From Trogon surrucura (lineage: Eukaryota; Chordata; Aves; Trogoniformes; Trogonidae), in contig CM036658.1 in the NCBI GenBank assembly GCA_020746105.1, positions 30,157,099-30,221,098 on the forward strand: 64,000 nucleotides of DNA. Direction: 5' to 3'. Within the stretch, counting starts at the first letter, position 1; every line of letters begins with the position of its first letter. Below are positions 31,926 through 42,059 of this stretch, piece after piece. The position numbers were made by a program, and so were the translations under genes. The notes beneath the pieces were generated by a model, which was not told where the DNA came from, made no database searches, and saw nothing but the letters and a program-made list of their open reading frames with translations.

Positions 31926-34900
31926 CTGATACCAATTCACCTGATACCAAAGCTTCCATACCCAAAACAAGTTTGGCAAATTCAATTCACATGTTCTGCA
32001 CACAGAAACATCTCTCAACTCTGAGAAAGTTTAAATTTGCTTTACATAATATGACACCTAATATTCAACTTCAGCCATTACAGCACTCACGCAGATACAT
32101 ATCAGAACATTTATTTTTAAAACAATTCATACAGACATCATTTGCATTAGCTTCATGGGCTTTCTGCAGCTTAATCCCTGAGGTACTTGTAAGCAGAATT
32201 TAGTTTAAAAAAATAAAAAAAAAAATAAAAGAGGAAAAAGGAGCAGAGAAATAGATGTATTTCTTGTAATCATGTATTGGTAGCAGAGTATGACTGTAAA
32301 TCCAGAATTAGTTAAGAAGTATGGGTTCTGAAGAATAGATCTGGGTTGGTTCCCATTCGAAAGCTTGTTTCATGCTACTGCATATTGCTGATCAACAATG
32401 ATCATTTTCCACATTAAACATGAGCTATCTCCCTGTAAACTTGCCCTTTTCCATGGCTGTTGATGATTATGTGCTGCCATCTAGCAAACGTTTCCAGAAA
32501 AGCTTAACTGTGGAACCTATTTTGCAAAAAGACAATTGAAAATTCTTAGAAAGTTTTTTAAAATAGGAAACATATACACGACAACAATAGTTTTTAAAGA
32601 GATTCCTTCAGCCTGCATGCTTACAAAATTAACACAAGATGAGAGTGTAATTAGGTTTAATACAGACAAACCGTGCAAAAGCATGATCATATGCAGTTGA
32701 TACATAACTGCAAAACGTTTCCTTCTACAAGTTATGTCTCCAAGTTATCTATATTCCATTGTATAAAAGAACATGATGAGTTGAAATTGCTAAGAATTAT
32801 TGCATTTTCCTCTTCCTTCTCAAAAACTCTAGTCTTCACTGTTTCACTCTGTTTTAACTTTCTGCAGACTTTACTTCCTCTTCCCCCCCCCAAACTTCCC
32901 TGGACACAGAAGTCAAAATGCAGTAAACTCACACAGGAATGGCATGTCTGAATTACAAAAATATTTGTGCTTTGTAACTCTTTTCCATCTTGATTTTTCC
33001 ATAATGCAGCCACATGATTGCTCCTCAAAATTACTGGACCTTGCTATCCATGAGTTCTGCCAAGATCTTGCAGTCAGAGAGTAAACTAACACCAGATGCC
33101 CAGACAGAAGTTAAGTGAACTGAAACTTTGAAATCTTAGCTAAAGTCATATAAAGGATTGGGTAAACATAGACAATGCTTTTTAGCCATAAACCTCTGAC
33201 TAAGTCTGGAACCAGGAAAGGATTCAGCCACACCTAGACTCCTGTCTGAGAATGAGTTTAGAAAGCACGGGAGTCCATTCTGAACCTTGTGACTCAACAT
33301 GAGAATTTCTAGTCTCCATGTAAATCATTCCAAATTCGTTCTAACTCCATTTTACCAGTGTGTTTCCTCCATATAGTAAGCAAAATAGTGAACCTTGCCA
33401 TTGAACTCTGCTAAATTACACTTTTACAAATTTTTACATGATCTAAAACACTCATCCGTGACAAACTGGTATTGTCGACAGAATCCTAAATTGGGATTTG
33501 TGACACCACTGTACAGTAACCAGATCCATTCACACAGTCACCTACATAGTATGACATTTTCATTCTTTGTTCCCTATTGGAAACAAATGATAACTAATAA
33601 AAAACAACCCAAACAACTTTAGAGGTCTTTACCTCTTTCCAAACTCTCTGACATTAACCAAGGAATTCAGAAGCTGTCAGAAAGGAGACATACACTTCAT
33701 AGCCTTATTTCTCTCATTTCCTTGGAGATTTAGACAACAGTGATAATAATAGTAATAATAATGAACTTTCAAGTTTCTTTGGTGATGTTAAATCATCACC
33801 CAATCATATGCCCTTTAATTTCAAAACATATATATGCTTTACTTCACTATAATATTGCAACCAAAGGACTGATTTTTACACTGTACTAACAAAACTTTGC
33901 ATGAATGGTGTGTTGTTTTTTTTTTCTTTCACCACAACAGTAATATCAAAACAACTCCTCCAACTGAATTACACTAAACTGAAGCTATCTACTCAAGTTG
34001 TAAGCAATTATCCTTCCCATTAAGAAATAGGCTAAACAAGTACATTTGATCTGTAGAAAGTAGATGCTGTGCAACTTTTACCTATGACAATACAGTTTAT
34101 AGGAATACTGTAGACACTCCAGAGCAAAAAAGTTTTCGACCATCAATAATTATTTGTTTTGTTAGTTAGTAGTCGTAAATACACTACAGGTAGTAATTAA
34201 AATAAAGGTCAATTAACATTAAGAAAGGTGCCAATTTATGTTACTGAGAAACACTCGTCTCAGACTATATGTTCTTCCTGTAACAAAATATGAATTGGCA
34301 AAAAACAAATTTGAAACCTATCGCGCTAAAATTTCTTAAGACTCCATGATTTAGCAGGTCATTGTAGTTTATGATATTAATTAACAGAAGTCTGCCTTTG
34401 CCCAAATTAAAACCTGGAAAAGAGCAGGTGATCCTGCTCTGGCAGGGGGGGTTGGACTAGATGATCTTTGAGGTCCCTTCCAACCTTTAACATTCTGTGA
34501 TTCTGTGATTCTGTGAAAATGTAAATGTAATAGGGCTGAACTTACAAGGCTTTACACAAACTACAGTAAATACAGCTAAGACAAACAAGTTTATCAGTTG
34601 TACGAGGGTCACAAAGTTCCTTCTGCAACAACCACTACCATGCCTACTTGATGTAGCCTAATGGTGTAAGAAATCTGAATGATCCCCCTAGCACTGGTTG
34701 ACTGCAGAATGTCAAATACACATAGTACAGAGCTGGTTTACAACCACAGCACATCTTTCCTGTAGCAAATTAGAAGAATATACAAGAAAAATCCAACAGT
34801 TTAAAACGTCAGACTTCGTAAAATCATGACGTTATTCATGTTCAGATTCCACCATTTCACATTTCTTAGAGGAAGATAAATATTTCTTACCAGTAAAATG

Positions 34901-36289
34901 TGTTCTTATAAGGGTATCTCAGTAATAAATACAGAGATGATAGCCAGGTATTGGTAATTTCAGATTTTATGACTAGTCACCATAGTAATTAATACAGCTT
35001 TGATACTTCTGAAAAGGCGTAAGGGTAGAAATAGAAAAAAGTGTTTTATCTGTTCACACCAGGTCTCCATTCTACTGTTAGCTAGTTTGATCTTCTGTCT
35101 CTCTTCATGATATGGTACCCAAGATCTGGGTTTCTGTATTATGTCTCAGCTGGACCTGTCATTACAGTGTGCCTAGTTTTCATCTGAGCTCTGATGAAAG
35201 CTCCTACCTCCAGAAAAATCTAAGAACTTACTTTCAGTTCACTGTTAGATAGGGCGATGTCTGAAATATAAGAAGGAACACCAGTGTCTTGATCAAAACT
35301 TTTTCATCTTTTGACTGAAACTTATTTCATTCTATCTTTCTCTGAAGAACTGTTTGGTCATTCCTTAGTTGAACAACGCTTTCTTCTTCACCCCTTGTTA
35401 TAAAAGCATCTCTTTGATGAAAGACTATCAATCACTACCTGAAGCTGACCAATCAAAAAAAGCATGACTCAACAATGAATGAAACACCATCTTCTTTCTT
35501 TGATGACTCACTGGCAAACTTCAATGTGAAATCACTCCCATTCGACATTGTGTTTGTTAATAGCAAGGACCAAAGGCTTGTAATAAATTATCAAGTAAAT
35601 ATCTACATTTGAGGTAATAGCAAACTACATTTTTTCTGATGAATAGGCTACCTCTCACTAAATTCTTGACTTGCAAATCAACCTCACTCTGAGTTACTAT
35701 ACCCTAGAAGATTAAGCTTTCTTTACATACAAGTGTAATCTGAGGATGCTTGTATAATCTGTCATTTTAGTTTTGGTGATTATGAATAGTAACTTGATCC
35801 ATACTGTGATTTATCTAGGAATCCCAGAAGTGCACAGTGCCATCTGCAGAAGCTGACAGAACACATGCTCAGCAGAATTATCAGCTAATGTTTAGGTGTA
35901 GCAACAGTTTGAAGAGGCTGGTTTAGTTGTGTCACACTTATTGTACACAATGATTTGCAAATGTGTAGTCAAAATCCATCACAAGTGAAACACACCTAAC
36001 TATTTTAATTCATGTTATAGTGCAGAAAAAGAATTTTGAAAGAAATATTAAACACCAAAATTCTTAACAGACTTGGAAAAGTTAGCTCTAACCCATTAAC
36101 TTCTCATTTTCAACCCCTCCACCTTCAAGAAAAGAGGGCAATATCATATTTTTGCCAACCAGGAGACAGGCAGCTGCGGCTTCGGTAGGTCCGCTAAAAC
36201 CACCTACAAAACTTCAGTGCAGACACACAGTAAAACATGACGTGATACGATGACGATATGAGACACTCAGTGAGAGGACGCTGAACTGA
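31926..36289. other. Intronic DNA, nothing recognised apart from a CR1 tail
   Basis: AT-rich, with A/T-rich simple sequence near 32210-32230 and an AAT/AGT run near 33745-33762. The CR1 tail at 34421 is the only mobile element seen. Confidence 0.6.
34421..34517 (+). mobile_element. CR1 3' tail only
   Basis: About 97 bp of CR1 3' UTR: CCTGCTCTGGCAGGGGGGGTTGG, GATGATCTTTGAGGTCCC and three ATTCTGTG units. A severely 5'-truncated insertion. Confidence 0.9.
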
Positions 36290-36690
36290 AGCCCGGGTGC
36301 CGACAACCGCCTAGCACGCCTCTAAAGGTAGTTTGTCTTCGCAAGACAGATCTTCACGCCCATCGCACAGCCCCTTCGCTGAGAGGAGGCACTCTGCGCA
36401 GCGTTTCCCAGGGGCACGGTGGCAGCCGGCTCAGGCCACATGGCGACAGCCGCGGCCGCCCCGGGGCCTTCCCCACCGCTCCAGGCAGCCACGCCGGCCC
36501 TGGGGCGGTTCGGGTCCCCTCGCAGGGTGACAAGCCGCAGTCCAGCTCTGCCACTTCCCTCCCCGTACCCCAGCCTCCGCCAACAGCCGCTGCCTCCACC
36601 TGCCCCGCGGAGGCCTTCCTGGCCCAAGCCTCTCCCATTGCTGGCCTGCTCCCACCGCCACCCCAAAGGACGCGGGGCCGGGTGGCTCAC

Positions 36691-36720
36691 CTCGTTGTTG
36701 AGGTTCAGCACGGGCGCCAT
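36691..36720 (-). CDS. SRFBP1: SRFBP1 exon 1, coding part (start codon to donor)
   Basis: On the minus strand the ATG at 36720-36718 sits in a strong Kozak context (GGCGCCATGG) and opens a ten-codon exon, MAPVLNLNNE. A consensus donor GTGAGC follows immediately at 36690. Splicing in phase 0 to the exon at 101-1 gives LNLNNE-VVKMRKD, the diagnostic N-terminus of SRFBP1. The start was chosen because LNLNNE lies close to the initiator in the human protein. The same frame stays open upstream to an ATG at 36852-36850, 44 codons earlier, so an N-terminal extension cannot be excluded from sequence alone, but that stretch is alanine/glycine-rich CpG-island sequence and looks like 5' UTR or promoter. 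SRFBP1 is thought to act in SRF-dependent transcription and, by family, in ribosome biogenesis. Confidence 0.88.
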
Positions 36721-36829
36721 GGCGCCTGTCCCTGCCGCAGAAACTCCGCTGTCCCCCGGCGTGGCCCCGTCCCCCGTCGTTGCCGCCGCCGCCTCCCCTC
36801 CGCGTTGTCCCCACGCCGCTACACGGGCA

Positions 36830-36837
36830 GCGGGAAA
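36830..36837. promoter_or_regulatory. E2F-type site
   Basis: GCGGGAAA (reverse complement TTTCCCGC) matches the E2F consensus and lies about 110 bp upstream of the SRFBP1 start codon, next to the NRF1 site. It overlaps GGGAAACGAAACT, which resembles an interferon response element, but the spacing between the two GAAA units is one base too short. Function is inferred. Confidence 0.4.
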
Positions 36838-36846
36838 CGAAACTGC

Positions 36847-36856
36847 GCGCATGCGC
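36847..36856. promoter_or_regulatory. NRF1-type binding site
   Basis: The sequence GCGCATGCGC is a perfect NRF1 core palindrome, about 130 bp upstream of the SRFBP1 ATG in a CpG island. NRF1 sites are typical of promoters of growth and ribosome-related genes. Binding is inferred. Confidence 0.6.
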
Positions 36857-37220
36857 TGCGCGCGCCGCAGTTGGGCCACCGTTCGAAGCTGATGTTCTAT
36901 GGGTAAGAGCCTCTCTAGGCCACCTCTCTATGGCTTCGGTCCTCCGAGCCCGCCCCGGCCGCAGCGGTTTCCTTCCCGCGGTCCCGTGTGCTTTAGTGGA
37001 GGGGGTCGGTTACGGTTGTGGCGGGTGATAACGCGACCTGGGCAGGACGAGGATCATGGCCCTGACCTGTCTGAGGCGAGGCGGGAGCAGCTGTTGCGAT
37101 GCGTTTCACGCTGCTGCGTTGCTCCGTCAGCTGGCGGAACCGCAGAGCAGGGAAGAAGTGCACATCTCCAGAACCTGTAGCGAGAGCAACACCCGCCCCT
37201 CCAAACGATGTATAACCTTA

Positions 37221-37240
37221 GGAAAAAAAAAAAAAAAAAA
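37221..37240. repeat. Poly(A) run at the CpG island edge
   Basis: About 20 A residues at the point where GC content falls. No retroposon body was recognised directly upstream. Confidence 0.9.
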
Positions 37241-37504
37241 AAGGATTCTTGCTTTTCTCGGCTTGTTGCTGCCTAAAAAAAGGAGCTAGCCTGAAAAAGA
37301 TGACACGAGTAAGCGGTGAACTGTGCCGTAATCTACATTCTGCTTTATCCCCCTCCATTTTCAAACGGGTTTAAAATTGCTGCGTTTATTTTTCCATTTG
37401 TGCAGAAGGCAGAGCATGGGATGTGCAGAAATTAATTCGTCCGAATCTTTAGCTCGGTAAAATTCTACATAACGCAATTCATTTTAAGTAGCTGTAGTGG
37501 AAGG

Positions 37505-37508
<4 letters not shown>

Positions 37509-37539
<31 letters not shown>
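37509..37539. repeat. Poly(G) run of 31 bases
   Basis: An uninterrupted G homopolymer about 800 bp upstream of the SRFBP1 start codon, just outside the CpG island. On the G strand it can form G-quadruplexes. The length in the assembly may be inexact. Confidence 0.95.
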
Positions 37540-37540
37540 C

Positions 37541-39977
37541 TGGCTGAGCGTATGTTTTGGACCTTGCGAAATCTCAGTCTAAAAAGTTTGGCAAAGTTTC
37601 ATCAGAACTTCTCAGTATTTCCAGTTTATTCTACTAGATTGGATTGTTGATTAAATTGTTACAAATATTTTTCTATTTTACTGAAACAGGACTTACACGA
37701 AACTCATGCCTAAATGTAAGCAAGTCAGCATGTCTAAAGAATGATTTGGTTATCATTTCACGTTACTGTTTATCTCTCACAGTATTCAAAAGAACTGAGG
37801 TCATATCTGAAAATATCTGAGGCAATTGTTTTAAATATAAAACGTTTTTGTTTACACAAATAAAATCAGTTTCAGGAAATTGTGTGGACGTTGACCAGCA
37901 ATTAACTGGCCCGTGGATGGCACTGTTGTGCCTGGAACACTTCTGCTTTGAAGTCTGAATATTTTTTAAACAAATACGATTGTTGTCAGCTATCTCTGTA
38001 TTGCTTTTTTTTTTTTTTTTGCGGGATCTAACTTTTAGGTCCTGTTATATTTTAATGTTTGATTTCTCACTAGTACTCAAGCATGTCCTGTAAGTGAACT
38101 GCAGCTAAATAGGTAAGATCTTCCAAGAAAAATAAAGAGGTGCTTCCCTTTGTTTTGATCTTTCGTGCAAAGCTAATTCCTAAATATGCCAGTCTTAAAT
38201 TCCATTGTGCACCTTATCAAAGAGAAAGACACAAGCAAGACCAGGGAGCCAGCGGCAGATCTGTGGCTCTGACCACTGCCAGCCTGGCCTCACATCAATC
38301 ACAGTTGTTCCTACTTGGCATAGATTTCTGGGACATAACTTCACTTTCCATTTCCTCTGGACGCTCAAATAACTTGTTTTGGAAGTTTCTCGTAGACCCT
38401 GGTGACATACTTCTGGTCCTTCTTCATTCAACAATTTTGTTTTCTTCTTACTCAGTCACTGATGAAAATATGTGGGTTTTGTTGCTTTCGTCTTTTTAAA
38501 CGTCGGTGGCCTTCCAGAGTTTAGAATTGCTGTGCTTCACAGCTGGTTCGTTGACTCTTTGTCATACTATTTTTGACTTCATTCTAAGTCAAGGTTTGCT
38601 TGTCAGCTTGTCACAGAATGCTTTGAGGCATTGCCCCATATAACACTTCCATACTTTGATGCTTTATTCTGACCTTGCTTCCTTTCATGTCAGTGGTTCA
38701 CTCAGATATTTTGGCATGCTTTCCCAGTGTTTGAACACGTTTTTCTGGACCATCTTCTGTACTTTGAGAGCAGTTGCCTGTGTGTGCACATGGGAGGACA
38801 GCATATATTTGTAGGACATAAAACGTTGCAGAACAATACAGGGGAGTTGGAGTGGTAAGATGTTTAAGCTAAAAGAAAGTTATGACTGGATCCCATTTCC
38901 CTCCCTTTATCTTGACATGCTCCTGACTTATGTGATGCGGTAGCAGCTGTGCAGACCAGCTTGCTGCTATACCTGGCATTGATCCCAGAGGCCACTGCAT
39001 AGCACTCATGTGTTGGAGTACTTACTGAAATTTGTGACTATTTCAAACACTTGCAGTAAATGTACAGATGTAATGTATATGCATTAAGTGTGTTTTGTAT
39101 TGTGAATGACAATAAACTTTAGGAATTTCAATTAATTTTTCATGTTTTGTGGAACAAATTTAAGTTTCATGGAAAGTGCCAATAGTGTTAGCTAAACATT
39201 GAGGACCACAAAACCAGTGTACTGTGACTTGTAGATTGTGGTATAGCAGTTTGTGCTCTGACTTTTCACGAAAGAGTTTCTTTTTACTGATGCTAAGAGA
39301 TCTATTCTGGGCTTGCTCCCTTTGTTTTACTGGATTTTTTTTTTAAAAAAATTGTAATAAAACTTAAAAGATCTGTCTGACACTAGGATCCTGTTTTTTT
39401 ACTTAGCTCTCTGCATATGTGTAGTAAAAAAAAATTCACACAATAAGCAACTGAAGTAGCCAGGTAAGCTACTGAAACTGCTTCTTATAAAAGGAAAATG
39501 TAGGATATAGGAATTATTAAGTGATTTATGATGGGTTATCAAAGACAACAACACGCATTATACATTTAAACTTAGCGTCCCAGGTTGGAGTTCACAACTA
39601 GATCATCCTTCCAGTCTCTTTTTTTTTTTTTTTCCATATACATTAAAATATTCATTAAATTCTGAAGTATTTTTGACATTTAGATACTCACAGTGTAGCT
39701 GAACATTTAATGGATTCTGAGTAGGAAGCAATTGCAAAGTTAATTCTGCTTCTTTAATACAGAGGAATGTGATCACTTAGGATTGAAATACAGTGAATTT
39801 CACTGAAGAACATCTAGTATGTAGAGAGCAAGGGCAATAACCAGTAAGACATGAATAAAAAAGTACAAGAAATAAGTCTTCAATAACAAAAGCCAATTTT
39901 TCCCTTCTGTCCTAAAAGTCAAAATAACTCTTTTCATAAAACAATTGTATAGATTAACAAGAAAAAATTTAATATGT
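37541..39977. other. Upstream intergenic DNA, nothing recognised
   Basis: AT-rich sequence 5' of SRFBP1. A 119-codon open frame at 38140-38499 has no recognisable motif. Confidence 0.55.
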
Positions 39978-40753
39978 TGTCCTGGTTTGAGCTAAACAGA
40001 ACCAACTCTATTCAATTATTTTTACTTTTCATCTCAGTCTCTTCTAAGGGGCTGCACTTTCTGCAGTCAGCAGCATGTATTTGCAGACAGTGTGTGCTAC
40101 TGGCAGTGATCACACCTGATGTTTACAGCTACTGCCTGGGACTGGGATGCAGAAAGGCTCTTGTTGATACTTATTCCCATAGTGACCAAGGCCACTGCTG
40201 GCTCTTGTGTGCCACGCTGGGGGTGCTGGGTAGTAAGAGGGGTCACAAGGAAGTAAAAGGTTGCACCTCCGGGGAGTAACTGACAGGCCAGGTGACCAGC
40301 GAGAGTATTTCATTCCATATACATCATATTTAATATAAAACTGAGGGATCGTGAGGGTTTACCTCTCTTTTGTCTCTTCCTCAGTGGCCAGCATCCAGGG
40401 AGCATTCTCTCTGATCTGCCTTTGAGCCTGATCCCGAGTTCCTGAATCCAGCTCCCGTACCCAGCTCCGCTGCCCCGAGCCTGGGGCTTCCCTGGTGCCC
40501 CCTGCTCTGCAGCATCAGTGGGGATTGCCATCAGGGTGCGGGGAGGCAGCTGGGTTCAATACTGATTTTGTATATATGTATATAGTTAACTTGTTTATTA
40601 TTTCCTTATTCATTAGGGGTTTTTTTTTTTTTTTCCTTTTCCAGTCCCTAAGCTTCTCTGCCTCATTCCCTTTTCCTTCCGGTTTGGAAAGGGAGAGGGG
40701 GTTAGAGAGTGTCTGTCAGCATTCAGCAGCTGGCCCAGCCCTATCCTGTGACA
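39978..40753 (+). repeat. Old 5' LTR of an ERV-L-like element
   Basis: It begins TGTCCTGGTTTGAGC, the start typical of avian ERV-L-like LTRs and related to the TGTACTGGGTTCAGC start of the 21-kb provirus. It ends at about CTGTGACA, seven bases before a recognisable PBS. About 776 bp, diverged. No 3' partner LTR was found in the window. Confidence 0.75.
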
Positions 40754-40760
40754 GATTTAT

Positions 40761-40778
40761 TGATGCCCAAAGTGGGGC
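40761..40778 (+). other. Degraded tRNA-Lys1,2-type primer binding site
   Basis: TGATGCCCAAAGTGGGGC matches the intact PBS of the provirus at 21588 in 15 of 18 positions, and lies directly downstream of the LTR. Confidence 0.8.
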
Positions 40779-40907
40779 AGTGAACCGGGCTCTGATACAT
40801 TGCCCAAATAGTTTAAATTTCAGCTTGCACAGCTAGATGAGAATGAGATCTTTCCTCTCAGAGTCCTGAAGGATTGGAAAAAAAAATCCAAACCAGACAG
40901 TTACATC

Positions 40908-41339
40908 ATGTCATTGTTGAATGCAATATTATATCATGTCCTTTTAAGTTTTCGTTCAGAGTTAGTCTTCTTAATGCTGCCTTACCTGCCATTTGCATTT
41001 TGGTATTGTTTAGTTGTTATTATTCTGTTGCAGTTTATCCATTCTGTGTGCAAGATGATAGCTGCTGTTGTGCTATGGTGTTTACCGCTGGTCTATGCTG
41101 TGATAAACTGAGTACCTAGGTACCTCAGACCTTGGCTGATGGATCTTCTTATTAATTATAGTCTTAGTTTCACCTTGGGAAATTATACTTCTTCTTTGCC
41201 TGACAGGCTGACCCCACCTGATGATTATGATAATTTTTGCTATGGTTATTATTATATTTTTCTTATATCATTATCACTGAATATGTTTTTGGTTCTTTTG
41301 CCTGTGTGGTGCCTGACTGAGCATCGGTGCGGGTCTTGA
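40908..41339 (+). pseudogene. Remnant of a gag-like N-terminus with membrane segments
   Basis: One reading frame of about 144 codons from ATG 40908 is interrupted only by a TGA at 41109-41111. It starts 130 bp after the degraded PBS, the same position as the gag start in the intact provirus. The first part is strongly hydrophobic (PYLPFAFWYCLVVIILLQFI, then MIAAVVLWCLPLVYAVI). After a polar linker of about 50 residues a further hydrophobic run follows (YYYIFLISLSLNMFLVLLPV). The intact Gag has two N-terminal hydrophobic segments, a linker and a third. Sequence identity is low by eye; the case rests on position, frame and topology. The rest of the element is missing or unrecognisable after about 41345. 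Confidence 0.6.
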
Positions 41340-41344
41340 TGTTA

Positions 41345-42059
41345 CGCTGTTTTGGCAACACGCATTGTAGCTGCTCAGACCTGAGGTTTCATGATATTCC
41401 CTGCAGCTACTCAGACCTTGCAAGCCATTTTTCAGTCTTTATCTTACTCAAATAAGAATGCACAGTTCAATAGGATAATTAAATTATTAAGCAGATTGAC
41501 TATATATTTAATGTATGGCTTGTTAACATGTTAAAAACACGATCAGTTTCATTATCTGATGAATATTTTTCTAAAGAGCATGTTCACTGGATTTTTGATG
41601 TGAATTATTATCATTAAATCACCTATAACATAGCAACTACATGGCATTAAGAAAACATGCCCTTAGAGAAATAATGACACTAGGATTTTGCAGCATGTTG
41701 ACTTGACTGGAATAAGATGTAACTGGACTTAGACATATGACGTAGTAGATTTTGGGTGTTGAGAACATAATACAAGAAACTTAAATGGAAAGCATTTCAC
41801 ATGATTTTTATTACTCATAATAGGAGTATGTTAAGCATTATCTTATTTTTTATTATGTGATGTGCTAAAGCTTTGCAGAAGTTTATGATATTGACTACAG
41901 TAGAGTCTAGAAACACTCCACCAGAGGAGTAACATTGTCTGATATAGCATTTTTTTGCAGCAGCTTTCAAAGTAATGGATTCTGTCAATGTATCCAACTG
42001 AAATTGCTGTTGAAAGACATTCCAATACAGCAGCAGTAAGCACAAAGGCATAGAGCAAA
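41345..42059. other. Spacer between ERV remnant and CR1
   Basis: AT-rich sequence. The internal region of the old ERV may extend into it, but no Gag or Pol motif was visible. Confidence 0.5.

Larger units (their letters stand above)
102..36690 (-). other. SRFBP1: SRFBP1 intron 1 (about 36.6 kb)
   Basis: This interval is bounded by a GTGAGC donor at 36690 and a TTCTGACAG-type acceptor ending at 102 on the minus strand. It contains no other exon that I recognise. It holds the young ERV-L-like provirus (opposite orientation to the gene), at least seven CR1 fragments in both orientations, a probable solo LTR and two truncated LTR tails. An alternative first exon or nested non-coding RNA inside it cannot be excluded. 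Confidence 0.8.
36721..36900 (-). promoter_or_regulatory. SRFBP1: SRFBP1 5' UTR / core promoter region
   Basis: This is the sequence immediately upstream of the SRFBP1 start codon on the minus strand. It is CpG-rich and has no TATA box at a plausible position, and it contains an NRF1 palindrome and an E2F-type site, the usual arrangement for a TATA-less housekeeping promoter. The transcription start itself cannot be placed from sequence. Confidence 0.6.
36290..37200. promoter_or_regulatory. CpG island at the SRFBP1 5' end
   Basis: Base composition switches from AT-rich to strongly GC- and CpG-rich at about 36290 and returns to AT-rich after about 37200, with dense CG dinucleotides around 36420-36870 and 36950-37170. 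SRFBP1 exon 1 lies inside it. Such islands usually drive divergent transcription; the plus-strand side (36900-37200) has short open frames, but none resembles a known protein, so an upstream antisense transcript is possible but unproven. Confidence 0.85.

Noticed and set aside
36832-36844. Interferon response element GGGAAACGAAACT near SRFBP1
   Set aside because: The spacing between GAAA units is one base short of the consensus; the E2F-type reading is the better fit.
36322-37180. Several long open frames in the CpG island on both strands
   Set aside because: High GC removes stop codons; only the ten-codon SRFBP1 exon is supported by splice site and homology.
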